A DNA stretch of 64,000 bases from DASPKM01 sp035628135 (GTDB taxonomy: Bacteria > Bacteroidota > Bacteroidia > Chitinophagales > Chitinophagaceae): positions 1 to 64,000 of the forward strand of contig DASPKM010000011.1 of NCBI GenBank assembly GCA_035628135.1, read 5' to 3'. The position numbers were made by a program, and so were the translations under genes. Within the stretch, counting starts at the first letter, position 1. The number at the start of each line of letters is the position of its first letter. Of the stretch, positions 1 to 8,686 are shown one piece after another. A model generated the notes under the pieces. The model searched no databases and had not been told where the DNA came from. It saw only the letters and a list, made by a program, of their open reading frames with translations.

Positions 1-1
1 C

Positions 2-274
2 ATGCGTGCCGCTTCACTGGAACCGGTGAATGTGTTAAGCAGCTATAAATGGCAGGGCGGCCTCGGCTATTATGAAAGCACCAGGGATGCCAGCACCAAT
101 TTCTTTTTCAGCTACCTGCCCCAGGGGACCTACGTGTTCGAGTATCCTTTGTTCGTAACGCATACCGGTACCTTCAGCAATGGCATCACCTCCATCCAGT
201 GCATGTATGCACCGGAGTTCAGCAGCCACAGCGAAGGCGTGAAGATCAATGTAAAGGAAGCAAGGCCACAATAA
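2..274 (+). CDS. Alpha-2-macroglobulin family protein, C-terminal end only
   Basis: Only the last 90 residues lie in the window and the frame is open to the left edge, so this is a partial gene. The segment YLPQGTYVFEYPLFVTHTG followed by a line of beta strands ending in GVKINV matches the C-terminal receptor-binding-like domain of the large Bacteroidota alpha-2-macroglobulins. These are periplasmic or surface protease traps of 1,500 to 2,000 residues. The thioester region would be upstream and is not visible, so whether it is intact is unknown. The family call rests on this short domain. Confidence 0.7.
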   Translation: MRAASLEPVNVLSSYKWQGGLGYYESTRDASTNFFFSYLPQGTYVFEYPLFVTHTGTFSNGITSIQCMYAPEFSSHSEGVKINVKEARPQ

Positions 275-280
275 TCAGAA

Positions 281-333
281 ATCAATAATTAATAATATTG
301 CAATTATTGATCATTAATTATTAATTATTGATG
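281..333. repeat. AT-rich inverted repeat with 7-bp period
   Basis: A perfect 16-bp inverted repeat has arms at 281-296 and 317-332, separated by 20 bp. The right side is also a heptad repeat: attaatt at 313-319, attaatt at 320-326 and attgatg at 327-333. It fills the gap between the A2M stop and the FAD oxidoreductase and runs into that gene's ATG at 331. It could form a hairpin that terminates the first transcript or hides the next start. Confidence 0.7.
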
Positions 334-1392
334 CACGCGGATTTCCTCATTATCGGGCAAGGCATATCGGGCAGCTTTCTTTCATGGTATTTGCAAAGGG
401 CAGGCGCTTCGTGCATTATCATAGACGATCACAAGCACAATACCGCTTCGCGGGTGGCCGCCGGATTGATCAATCCTGTAACTGGCAGGCGCCTCGTACG
501 TTCGTGGATGACCGATGAGTTGATGCCCTTTGCATGGAATGCCTATACCACCGTCGGCAAAGAGCTGGGTGTTGATTGTATCCGCGAGGCAAGCCTCCTG
601 CAATTTTTCAATGCGCCCGACATGCAGGACGCCTTCAACAAAAAATTACTGGAAGAACCGGCATTTATAACACCCCCTGATGGGCACGAATGGAGACAAT
701 ACTTCAACTATCCATTCGGGTTAGGGACCATTGCACCCTGTTATATTGCCAACATCAACGCCCTGTTGATCGCTTACCGCAAGCAACTGCTTGCGCAGGG
801 CCAATTATTATCGCAAAAATTCGAAGTATCGCAACTGCAATGCGATGCCGAAGGGGTGCAATACCGGGACATCAGGGCTTCAAAAATTATTTTTTGCGAT
901 GGCGATGCCGGCGCAGGCAATCCATGGTTCCATCGTTTGCCTTATGCGCTCAACAAAGGCGAGGCTTTGCTATTGCGCATTCCAGGCCTGCCCGTTGAAC
1001 ATATTTACAAGTTCAGGTATACGCTCATACCCCTGGATGCGGCGGATTGCCTGTTCTGGTTCGGTTCCAGCTATGAATGGATATACGACAATGAGCTGCC
1101 TTCGGAAGCTTTCCGCACCGATGCGGAAGCTGCGCTGAATAAAATTCTACGCATACCTTATACGGTGGTTGACCACCACGCGGCCATCCGACCCGCCAAT
1201 ATCGAGCGGCGGCCATTTGTAGGATTGCATCCGCGGCATCCGCAAATCGGCATCCTCAATGGCATGGGCACCAAGGGTTGCTCACTTGCGCCTTATTTTG
1301 CGCATCAATTGGCAACGCACCTGGTGAATGGAGGTCCTTTGTTGCCCGCGGCAGACGTGCAGCGTTTTGAAAGAGTCTTATCACTTAGCTGA
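331..1392 (+). CDS. FAD-dependent oxidoreductase, DAO family
   Basis: A 353-residue protein of the D-amino-acid oxidase/glycine oxidase-like FAD family. The N-terminal Rossmann dinucleotide motif G9-x-G11-x-x-G14 (IIGQGISGS) is followed by an acidic DD pair closing the second beta strand, as expected for FAD binding. A C-terminal stretch GMGTKGCSLAPYFA fits the FAD-contacting end of the fold. No signal peptide is seen, so it is probably cytoplasmic. I start at ATG 331 rather than the TTG at 328. The substrate (an amine or amino acid is usual in the family) cannot be read from the sequence. Confidence 0.8.
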   Translation: MHADFLIIGQGISGSFLSWYLQRAGASCIIIDDHKHNTASRVAAGLINPVTGRRLVRSWMTDELMPFAWNAYTTVGKELGVDCIREASLLQFFNAPDMQDAFNKKLLEEPAFITPPDGHEWRQYFNYPFGLGTIAPCYIANINALLIAYRKQLLAQGQLLSQKFEVSQLQCDAEGVQYRDIRASKIIFCDGDAGAGNPWFHRLPYALNKGEALLLRIPGLPVEHIYKFRYTLIPLDAADCLFWFGSSYEWIYDNELPSEAFRTDAEAALNKILRIPYTVVDHHAAIRPANIERRPFVGLHPRHPQIGILNGMGTKGCSLAPYFAHQLATHLVNGGPLLPAADVQRFERVLSLS

Positions 1393-1412
1393 TTACTGGT
1401 TGGCTTAATTGT

Positions 1413-1420
1413 TATTTTTG
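1413..1420 (+). promoter_or_regulatory. Candidate -7 promoter element TAnnTTTG
   Basis: The octamer TATTTTTG matches the Bacteroidota -7 consensus TAnnTTTG and lies 19 bp before the ATG at 1440. I do not see a well-placed -33 TTTG, so confidence is moderate. Confidence 0.45.
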
Positions 1421-1439
1421 CGCCACCCAACCCAACACC

Positions 1440-1811
1440 ATGCGCAACGAAGAACTGTATACCATTCCCGCCAAGTACAGGAAGATCGAAAACCTGCACA
1501 TCCTTTTCTGGCTAATAAAAGATACCTGCTGGTGCCTCACCTACAAATGGCTGGGTATAACCATGGTATTTCCCACCTTGCTGGTTGCGCTGCTCATTTG
1601 CTGGCGCACCCGGCATATTATGTCTGAGTTTACGCACAACCTGGCAGTGATATTCTGGATCACCGCTAACTCGTACTGGATGATCACCGAGTTTTTCGAG
1701 TGGGAGGAGTCCACCAAATTTTATGCGCTCATCCCCTTCGGGCTGGGGCTTGTTTCGCTGGCTTACTACTACGTGTATTACCTTCCTAAAATAAGATTGG
1801 CTGATTCATGA
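1440..1811 (+). CDS. Small inner-membrane protein of unknown function
   Basis: A 123-residue protein with about three hydrophobic spans: near residues 38-57 (GITMVFPTLLVALLICW), 68-84 (LAVIFWITANSYWM) and 98-115 (LIPFGLGLVSLAYYYVYYL). A charged N-terminus (MRNEELYTIPAKYRKIENLH) probably faces the cytoplasm. The pattern resembles small uncharacterised membrane proteins of Bacteroidota. It has its own -7 promoter element and ends one base before the stop of the convergent MtfA-type gene. I do not recognise a named family. Confidence 0.7.
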   Translation: MRNEELYTIPAKYRKIENLHILFWLIKDTCWCLTYKWLGITMVFPTLLVALLICWRTRHIMSEFTHNLAVIFWITANSYWMITEFFEWEESTKFYALIPFGLGLVSLAYYYVYYLPKIRLADS

Positions 1812-2597
1812 TCAGTCGGCAAGCTGGTTTTCTACCATGGTTATTTTGTTCGCGGGGTCCTGGTTGAGCAACGATTTGATCAGCGCATATATATCAGGGT
1901 AATGTTGGCTCAGCTCCACCGGGTTCTCAAAGAACAGTTCCACGCCTTCGGCCCAGCATTCATGATAGTTATGCGATGCCTGCTCTGTAAACAATTTGCA
2001 GGGCTGGCGCAGTGATGGGAGCAATTTTTCGGCCCTTTGCTTGTATTGAACAAAGCGTTCTGTAAAATTGCGGTCGCGGCCGAACGTACCCAGGAAGTTT
2101 ACATATTCCAGGGCGTGCGCCATTTCGTGCAGTCCTACATTGAACCGGTCGCCGTGCACTGTGTAACCCTGCATGAAATGTTTCCATGAAAGGTGGATGC
2201 CGCGCCTGTTCACGTGTCCTATCCATGGATGCCTGCTCAGCCCATAGGTATACTGATCGGCCATTACATAAATGTCTTTAAAGAAAGGCATGCGGTATTT
2301 GCGCAACCCAAAAGTGATTTGCACCGCACAGGCGCTGATGAGCACAGGCATTTGCGGTTCGGGATCGAGACCGCTGTAGTGAAAATTCTTATTCTTTTTA
2401 AATGAGTACACCCGGCGCAGGAACCGTTCCTTGCCTTCGGTGGTCAATTCGTTGAAATAGGTAAAATGGGGAACGATGAACGATTCGCATAAATTCAGTT
2501 CTTCCCGCAGTTCTTCTTCCGACACTGCAAGGGAATCAACAAGGTCTTTGGCAGAAGCCAGAAGCTTTTGCACTGCTTTTTCTACAGGGGTTCTCAT
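1812..2597 (-). CDS. mtfA: MtfA-like zinc metallopeptidase (M90 family), copy 1
   Basis: A 261-residue soluble protein of the MtfA/peptidase M90 family. In E. coli, MtfA is an aminopeptidase-like protein that binds the glucose repressor Mlc. The zinc motif HEMAH is at residues 157-161 (GLHEMAHALEY). A second family block, NYHECWAEGVELFFENP, at about 210-226 supplies the usual third His and an acidic residue. No signal peptide or membrane segment is seen. A second copy lies 365 bp upstream on the same strand. Whether an Mlc-type partner exists in this organism cannot be judged here. Confidence 0.9.
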   Translation of the reverse strand: MRTPVEKAVQKLLASAKDLVDSLAVSEEELREELNLCESFIVPHFTYFNELTTEGKERFLRRVYSFKKNKNFHYSGLDPEPQMPVLISACAVQITFGLRKYRMPFFKDIYVMADQYTYGLSRHPWIGHVNRRGIHLSWKHFMQGYTVHGDRFNVGLHEMAHALEYVNFLGTFGRDRNFTERFVQYKQRAEKLLPSLRQPCKLFTEQASHNYHECWAEGVELFFENPVELSQHYPDIYALIKSLLNQDPANKITMVENQLAD

Positions 2598-2962
2598 ATC
2601 GATGCGCAGCTGTTCAGATTAAAATGGACAGGTCCTCGTTGATCAAAATCCGCGCGCCTGCACATTTTGCTACGCGGCGTCAAATTAATTAATTTCTTCC
2701 TGCCTGATCGGATAATCCTAAGAAAATAAAAGACTGGATCCGCCGCTTCAAAGCCAACCTCAGGCGAGGACGTTTTAAGGTAAGAATGGAAAAGAGTAAA
2801 CACGCCCGCAAGTCCTTTGGAGCCACGGTCAAAATCTATGTAAAAATTATCGACAAGGTCGTGTAGCTATTATCAGTCTATGATAAAAGCGATAAAAAAA
2901 GACGTAGACCGTCTCTGGAAGAGCTACTACGTCAAAAAGATGATCCAATAAATTAGTTAAGC
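2598..2962. other. Gap between the two mtfA genes; two tiny plus-strand ORFs
   Basis: No ordinary gene fills this 365-bp gap. On the plus strand, opposite to both neighbours, an open frame runs from 2708 to a stop at 2864-2866. It has an ATG at 2786 (26 residues) and a basic, protein-like composition (KDWIRRFKANLRRGRFKVRM). Fourteen bases further a second ATG at 2880 opens 23 residues (MIKAIKKDVDRLWKSYYVKK) ending at 2951. Inverted 7-mers gacgtag/ctacgtc flank part of the second. They may be micro-proteins, the decayed end of a gene, or chance. Confidence 0.35.
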
Positions 2963-3763
2963 TTACGCCGCCATTTTCTTCGGCAAAACCCCAGCGATCG
3001 GGTCCTGGTTCAACGTACGCGCCATGGCATCGTACAAATCAGGCAGCTCATGGCGGAAGCGCACAGGGTTTTCGAAGAACACTTCTACCGCTACGGCCCA
3101 AAACTCATGGTAATTGGTGGCGGCATAATCGCCCAAAATATTTTTCCTTCCCTGCTGCATGCCCTGGAATATAGGACGCGCTACGCGTGAAAAGCCCCTG
3201 AACTCCCGCTTGAAACGTTTGTCTTCTTCGGTTTGTGTAATGAAGTTTACATACGCCAGCGCATGCGCCATTTCATGAATGCCCACATTGCAATTGGGCG
3301 TCATGCCGGTAATGCCTTTCAGGAAATTATCCCACGAAAGATAAATGCCGGTATGGTCAACATGTCCCTGGAACGGCCGCGAATAAAAACCGTAGTGATA
3401 ATCATCGCGCAGCACATAAATATCCCTGAAGTAATTGAAGGAGAATTTCTCCAAACCAAAGGTCAGTTGCACCGCAGCCGCGCTGATAAGGATGGGCATC
3501 TCGGGCTTCTCCTGTACGTCTACGTAATGAAAACGCTTTGATTTATGAAAGATGTAAGTGCGGAAAAGAAATCTTTGTTTGTCCTCTGCACTCAGCCTGT
3601 TATAATAGCGGGAAAAACGGCTTACCACCAGGTGATATAGCATCTCCTGCGAAGCAAATCTCTTCCATTGATGTTTCTGGCTGTAGCGGTTCCACCAATT
3701 GCATACTGGTTCGTAGAGAGCTATTATCCCTAAGACCGCCATTATAATTGTGACAATTTCCAT
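2963..3763 (-). CDS. mtfA: MtfA-like zinc metallopeptidase (M90 family), copy 2, membrane-anchored
   Basis: A paralogue of the gene at 1812-2597 with the same zinc motif HEMAH (GIHEMAHALAYVNF) and the same second block NYHEFWAVAVEVFFENPV. Unlike copy 1 it begins with a hydrophobic stretch (MEIVTIIMAVLGIIALYEP), so it is probably anchored in the inner membrane. I chose ATG 3763 (266 residues) because this puts that stretch at the N-terminus. An in-frame ATG at 3838 would add 25 unlikely residues. The pair suggests duplication and a split between soluble and membrane-bound forms. Confidence 0.85.
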   Translation of the reverse strand: MEIVTIIMAVLGIIALYEPVCNWWNRYSQKHQWKRFASQEMLYHLVVSRFSRYYNRLSAEDKQRFLFRTYIFHKSKRFHYVDVQEKPEMPILISAAAVQLTFGLEKFSFNYFRDIYVLRDDYHYGFYSRPFQGHVDHTGIYLSWDNFLKGITGMTPNCNVGIHEMAHALAYVNFITQTEEDKRFKREFRGFSRVARPIFQGMQQGRKNILGDYAATNYHEFWAVAVEVFFENPVRFRHELPDLYDAMARTLNQDPIAGVLPKKMAA

Positions 3764-3965
3764 AAGGGTGCCATTTCTTTTTGTGTACAGAATAGGTAAG
3801 TAACTGCGGTCTTTACACAGTCTATGGATGTTTGTCAACGAAGTCGGTCTTTCAGGAAGATTTTAAAAACTGAGAGGAGGTTAGTCGGGTGTAATTCTGA
3901 TACAAAATAAGCATTGTTTTTGCAAATTGCAAGCCCTCCTGCCAGTTAACAGACAGCTTTTGGCG

Positions 3966-3973
3966 TACATTTG
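3966..3973 (+). promoter_or_regulatory. Candidate -7 promoter element before aspS
   Basis: TACATTTG fits TAnnTTTG and lies 27 bp before the aspS ATG at 4001. No good -33 TTTG is seen at the expected distance. Confidence 0.45.
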
Positions 3974-4000
3974 CTGCTCTTGAAAAAACCAGCCTTAGGC

Positions 4001-5839
4001 ATGTATCGCACTCACACTTGTGGAGAATTGAGAATCAACCAGCTACAGCAACAGGTTACCCTGGCGGGCTGGGTCCAGACCATTAGAAAATTCGGAAGCA
4101 TTACGTTCATCGACCTGCGTGACCGTTATGGTATCACGCAATTATTATTTGGCGAAAAGCTGGCCGCTCAACTGGATGAACAGCCCATCGGAAGGGAATT
4201 TGTATTGCAGGCAACAGGCACCGTCATCGAACGTAGCAGTAAAAATCCTAACCTGCCTACCGGTGATATCGAATTAGACGTTCAATCATTTACTATTCTC
4301 AATAAATCCGCGGTGCCTCCATTTACCATACAAGACGACACCGATGGAGGCGATGACCTGCGCATGAAATACCGTTACCTCGACCTGCGCCGTTCGCCGG
4401 TTAAAAAAAACCTGGAGTTGCGTTATGCAGTCAACCGCGCCGCCCGGAATTACCTGCACGAAAACGGCTTCATGGATATTGAAACACCCTTCCTTATTAA
4501 ATCCACGCCTGAAGGTGCAAGGGATTTCATTGTGCCTTCGCGCATGAACGCAGGCCAATTTTATGCGCTGCCGCAAAGTCCCCAAACATTCAAGCAATTG
4601 CTGATGGTGAGCGGGTACGACCGCTACTACCAGGTAGTGAAATGTTTTCGTGATGAGGACCTTCGTGCGGACCGCCAGCCGGAGTTCACCCAAATAGATT
4701 GTGAAATGAGCTTTGTGGAGCAGGAAGACGTGCTGCAGATGTTCGAAGGAATGATCAAGTACATCTTTAAAGCGGTGAAGGGCATAGATTATACGGAGCC
4801 GGTACAACGAATGACCTGGAGCGAAGCCATGTGGCAGTACGGTAATGACAAGCCCGACACGCGTTTCGGAATGTCACTCACCAATTTCAAATCAGCTTTC
4901 GAAAATTATCCCGACGATACCGAAGCGGTAAAATTATTTACCGAAAGCGGATTTAAAGTTTTCAATGAAGCGGAGACCGTAGTGGCCATTGCAGTTCCTG
5001 GCTGCAGTGAGTACACGCGCAAACAGCTGGATGAGCTCACCGATTGGGTAAAGCGCCCGCAGATAGGCATGATGGGGTTGGCCTATATTAAATATAATAC
5101 CGATGGCAGCCTGAAAAGCTCAGTTGATAAATTTTTTGACGAAGGGAAATTGAAATCGCTGGCATCGCGATGCAAGGCTCAGCCCGGCGATTTGATACTG
5201 ATATTGGCCGGAAAAGAAGAGCGCACCCGTAAAGCCATGAGCGAGCTGAGGCTTGAAATGGGTGAACGCCTTGGCCTTCGTAAAAAAGATGAATTCAAAT
5301 TGTTGTGGATACTCGACTTTCCCCTGTTTGAATATGCCGAAGAAGAAGACGGTACCGGCCGCTGGGTGGCCCGCCACCATCCCTTTACCGCGCCCAAGCC
5401 GCAGCACGTCGATATTATGGTGAATACCGATCCCCGCATTACCAACCAGGCCGACTACCTGAAACATCCTTATGCCGGCATCAAGGCCAACGCATACGAC
5501 ATGGTGTTGAACGGAAACGAGATTGGGGGTGGATCGATACGCATTTTCCAGCGGGAGCTGCAGGAGAAAATGTTTGCGGCGCTGGGCATGAGCAAGGATG
5601 AAGCGCTGCATAAATTCGGTTTCCTGCTGGGAGCTTTCGAATATGGAGCGCCGCCGCACGGAGGCATTGCATTCGGTTTCGACAGGACCTGCGCCATCCT
5701 CGGTGGCAGCGAAAGCATCCGCGATTTCATTGCATTCCCAAAAAACAACAGCGGCCGCGATGTGATGCTCGACGCGCCTTCAGCAGTTGATGAAGCACAA
5801 TTAAAGGAATTGAACATATCACTTAGAAACAAATCATAA
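4001..5839 (+). CDS. aspS: Aspartyl-tRNA synthetase
   Basis: Class II aminoacyl-tRNA synthetase that charges tRNA-Asp in the cytoplasm. An N-terminal OB-fold anticodon domain (GWVQTIRKFGSITFIDLRDR, about residues 22-41) is followed by the catalytic core. Motif 2 is FRDEDLRADRQPEFTQID and motif 3 is GGIAFGFDR near the C-terminus. An insertion of the bacterial GAD type lies between them. The length of 612 residues is normal to slightly long for the bacterial form. I start at ATG 4001 (MYRTHTCGEL), which matches the family start. An in-frame start ten codons upstream is possible. It is divergent from the second mtfA copy. Confidence 0.97.
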   Translation: MYRTHTCGELRINQLQQQVTLAGWVQTIRKFGSITFIDLRDRYGITQLLFGEKLAAQLDEQPIGREFVLQATGTVIERSSKNPNLPTGDIELDVQSFTILNKSAVPPFTIQDDTDGGDDLRMKYRYLDLRRSPVKKNLELRYAVNRAARNYLHENGFMDIETPFLIKSTPEGARDFIVPSRMNAGQFYALPQSPQTFKQLLMVSGYDRYYQVVKCFRDEDLRADRQPEFTQIDCEMSFVEQEDVLQMFEGMIKYIFKAVKGIDYTEPVQRMTWSEAMWQYGNDKPDTRFGMSLTNFKSAFENYPDDTEAVKLFTESGFKVFNEAETVVAIAVPGCSEYTRKQLDELTDWVKRPQIGMMGLAYIKYNTDGSLKSSVDKFFDEGKLKSLASRCKAQPGDLILILAGKEERTRKAMSELRLEMGERLGLRKKDEFKLLWILDFPLFEYAEEEDGTGRWVARHHPFTAPKPQHVDIMVNTDPRITNQADYLKHPYAGIKANAYDMVLNGNEIGGGSIRIFQRELQEKMFAALGMSKDEALHKFGFLLGAFEYGAPPHGGIAFGFDRTCAILGGSESIRDFIAFPKNNSGRDVMLDAPSAVDEAQLKELNISLRNKS

Positions 5840-5900
5840 TCTTCATAAATAGCCTCGCTAACAGCGTGCGTATTTTTATGATGTTGACTAATGAACTAAT

Positions 5901-6392
5901 ATGCCGAGCCGGTGGAAATATTTCAGGGTGATCTGCATACTGCAGTTGATATTGTCGGGGTTCATGGCCGGCCACTCCTTCGTTTATTTTATGATGCGCG
6001 GCAGGGGAATTGATGCACTGGATACCGTTTGCTTTACATTCATCGCCCTGTTTGCCTCGTTTGGAATGACGCTTTTGCAAAACAATTATCCCGATACCCT
6101 GCTGGAGACTTCGCAGAAGCGGTATTTCAATTTCCTGTACATCGCCAACTTCCTGCTGGTTTCTTTTGTGGGGGCGCATATTTACAACGAGCGCTGGGCC
6201 ATGGAACTGTTCACATACGGATTTGGCTTCGATTTTTGGGATGCGTTGCAGATATTGCTTCCCGCTATCATTTATACACTTATCCTGGTGTTCCAGATCA
6301 GGATATTGTATGGAATGTTCAGGCTAAGAAGGGAGTTGTATGCCAATTATTTGAAATTGGTAGAGCAGATTGCCTCGGGAGAAACGTCATAA
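5901..6392 (+). CDS. Four-span inner-membrane protein of unknown function
   Basis: A 163-residue protein with about four hydrophobic spans: residues 8-30 (FRVICILQLILSGFMAGHSF), 40-60 (VCFTFIALFASFGMTLL), 78-95 (FLYIANFLLVSFVGAH) and 115-138 (ALQILLPAIIYTLILVF). A short basic and amphipathic C-tail follows. It lies 61 bp after aspS on the same strand and may be co-transcribed. I do not recognise the family. Confidence 0.7.
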   Translation: MPSRWKYFRVICILQLILSGFMAGHSFVYFMMRGRGIDALDTVCFTFIALFASFGMTLLQNNYPDTLLETSQKRYFNFLYIANFLLVSFVGAHIYNERWAMELFTYGFGFDFWDALQILLPAIIYTLILVFQIRILYGMFRLRRELYANYLKLVEQIASGETS

Positions 6393-6513
6393 GAAACAGG
6401 TAAAACCATTAACTTCAATCTGCACACTTGTACACTCAAAAGATTTGGTACGATTTTTTTACAAATTCATTTGCATGCACTATTCGTATTTTTAATTGCA
6501 ATTTGTTTACCGG

Positions 6514-7362
6514 ATGAAACTATTATTTTCTATTGTATTGGCCACCAGCCTGATGGCTTGTAAAAAAAACGGCGGTACCGACTCGCCGGCATCTACCGCA
6601 TCCACTATGAGAGATGTTGCTTACGGCAGCGATCCAGCGCAGAAAATGGATATTTACCTGCCCTCCGGCAGAAGTTCGTCCGCAACCAAGGTAATGGTAT
6701 TGGTACATGGCGGGGGCTGGACCGGCGGCGATAAATCCGAATTCGATCCTTACATACAAACACTTATGCAGCGGCTGCCGGACTATGCATTGTTCAATGT
6801 CAACTACCGGCTGGCCACCAGCAATAACAACCGCTTTCCCACGCAGGAAAACGATATAAAATCGGCCATCGAGTTCATATCCAATAAAGCCGGAGAGTAT
6901 AAAGTTTCACAAAACGTGGTGCTGATGGGTTTTAGCGCCGGCGCACACCTGGCCCTGTTGCAGGGATATAAATATACCTTGCCCATAAAGCCAAAGGCCA
7001 TTGTCTCTTTCTTCGGGCCTACTGATCTGGTGGATATGTATAACAATCCCACTACCACCTTTACTACCTTGTTGCTGGAAGCGCTTATCGGCGCAAATCC
7101 CCAGCAAAACCTCGGCGCCTACCAGCAATCGAGCCCTGCATTTTTTGTGAATGGTTCGTCTGCTCCAACGATAATATTGCACGGCGGGCAGGATAACCTG
7201 GTATCGCCCACGCAGGCTACCATCTTAAACAATAAGCTGCAGGCATCGGGCGTAGCGCATCAATACGTATTCTACCCAAACGAAGGACATGGATGGTTCG
7301 GGCCTTCGCTCGAAGATTCATTCAATAAAATAGAAGCGTTCCTCGATCTGCATGTGAAATAA
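6514..7362 (+). CDS. Lipoprotein esterase/lipase, alpha/beta hydrolase fold
   Basis: A 282-residue lipoprotein. The signal peptide MKLLFSIVLATSLMAC places the lipidated cysteine at residue 16. The hydrolase domain shows the HGGGW oxyanion-hole motif (VLVHGGGWTGGDKSE) and the nucleophile elbow GFSAG with Ser141. A late Asp (HGGQDNLVSP) and His (NEGHGW) complete the triad, so it is a carboxylesterase of the BD-FAE/HSL type. I start at ATG 6514, which fits the signal peptide, rather than a TTG at 6496. The stop codon directly abuts the rarA start, so the two are probably co-transcribed although their roles look unrelated. Confidence 0.85.
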   Translation: MKLLFSIVLATSLMACKKNGGTDSPASTASTMRDVAYGSDPAQKMDIYLPSGRSSSATKVMVLVHGGGWTGGDKSEFDPYIQTLMQRLPDYALFNVNYRLATSNNNRFPTQENDIKSAIEFISNKAGEYKVSQNVVLMGFSAGAHLALLQGYKYTLPIKPKAIVSFFGPTDLVDMYNNPTTTFTTLLLEALIGANPQQNLGAYQQSSPAFFVNGSSAPTIILHGGQDNLVSPTQATILNNKLQASGVAHQYVFYPNEGHGWFGPSLEDSFNKIEAFLDLHVK

Positions 7363-8640
7363 ATGAAAACAAGTCTACCTCCCCTGGCAGAGCGCATGCG
7401 ACCAACCACGCTGGAAGAACTGGTTGGCCAGGAGCATCTTACGGGAAGCGGCAGCGTGCTAAGAACGGCCATCGAGCAGGGCAAGCTGCCCTCCATGATA
7501 CTGTGGGGAGCGCCGGGAACGGGTAAAACCACCATCGCCAATATCATCGCGCATACATTGCAAATGCCTTTCTTCACGCTAAGCGCCATCAGCTCCGGCG
7601 TAAAAGATGTGCGCGAAGTAATAGAACAGGCAAGGTCAACCGAAAAAGCCATCTTGTTCATCGACGAGATCCATCGATTTAATAAAGGACAGCAGGATGC
7701 ATTGCTGGGCGCGGTGGAAAAGGGCATCATTACACTCATTGGCGCCACCACCGAAAATCCCTCATTCGAAGTAAACAGCGCCTTGCTTAGCAGGTGCCAG
7801 GTGTATGTATTGAAGCCATTGACGAAAGAAGACCTCGTTCGCCTGCTGGACCGCGCACTGGAAACAGATGAAGCATTGAAGCAAAAGAACATAGAGCTGC
7901 GCGAAACCGAGGCCCTGATCAATATTTCAGGAGGCGATGCCCGGAAACTCCTGAACCTGCTGGAACTGGTGGTAGATGCGCTCACAACCCATAAAAAGAA
8001 TGCCGCGGTTATTACCGACGATGCAGTGATGTCGGTAGCACAAAAGCGCATAGCCCTGTACGATAAAACCGGCGAGCAGCACTACGACATTATTTCTGCT
8101 TTCATTAAATCCATGCGCGGCAGCGATCCCAATGCGGCTGTATATTGGCTGGCCCGCATGATAGAAGGCGGAGAGGATGTAAAATTCATTGCGCGAAGAA
8201 TGGTCATCCTTGCGAGCGAAGACATCGGAAATGCCAATCCAACGGCGCTTGTTTTGGCGAATGCCACATTTGATGCCGTGAACAAAATAGGTTATCCCGA
8301 ATCGCGGATCATACTGGCGCAGTGCGCTACCTATTTAGCAGCATCGCCCAAGAGCAATGCATCGTACGAAGCCATTGAAGCAGCGCTGGAAGCCGTAAAA
8401 AAATACGGCGACCTGCCCGTTCCGCTGCACATACGCAATGCGCCTACGAGGCTCATGAAAAATCTCGACTACGGCAAAAATTATAAATATTCACACAGCT
8501 ACGAGCAAAATTTTTCCGAACAGGAATACCTTCCCGACAAACTCTCAGGCACCGCCTTTTACGATCCGGGCAACAATGCAAGGGAAGATGAATTACGCCG
8601 GTACCTGAAAAACCTCTGGAAAGACAAATACGGATATTAG
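7363..8640 (+). CDS. rarA: Replication-associated recombination ATPase RarA (MgsA)
   Basis: A 425-residue AAA+ ATPase of the RarA/MgsA/WRNIP1 family, which acts on stalled replication forks and binds SSB and DNA ends. Walker A GAPGTGKTT is at residues 49-57 and Walker B ILFIDEIHRF at about 97-106. Sensor 1 GATTENPSF and the typical C-terminal tetramerisation region follow (MIEGGEDVKFIARR, then PVPLHIRNAP). Length is normal. The start ATG immediately follows the stop of the esterase gene with no gap. Confidence 0.95.
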   Translation: MKTSLPPLAERMRPTTLEELVGQEHLTGSGSVLRTAIEQGKLPSMILWGAPGTGKTTIANIIAHTLQMPFFTLSAISSGVKDVREVIEQARSTEKAILFIDEIHRFNKGQQDALLGAVEKGIITLIGATTENPSFEVNSALLSRCQVYVLKPLTKEDLVRLLDRALETDEALKQKNIELRETEALINISGGDARKLLNLLELVVDALTTHKKNAAVITDDAVMSVAQKRIALYDKTGEQHYDIISAFIKSMRGSDPNAAVYWLARMIEGGEDVKFIARRMVILASEDIGNANPTALVLANATFDAVNKIGYPESRIILAQCATYLAASPKSNASYEAIEAALEAVKKYGDLPVPLHIRNAPTRLMKNLDYGKNYKYSHSYEQNFSEQEYLPDKLSGTAFYDPGNNAREDELRRYLKNLWKDKYGY

Positions 8641-8686
8641 GATCGCAGGTGATAGATTTGCGGTCTCAATTTTAAAAATCGCCCCC

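Noticed and set aside
2594..2803. A 69-codon minus-strand frame whose stop overlaps the mtfA start (ATGA)
   Set aside because: The overlap looks like coupling, but the protein is low in coding character and sits over the promoter region and the plus-strand small frames.
7272..8051. A 259-codon minus-strand frame opposite rarA
   Set aside because: Ser-rich shadow of a strongly recognised gene; no domain.
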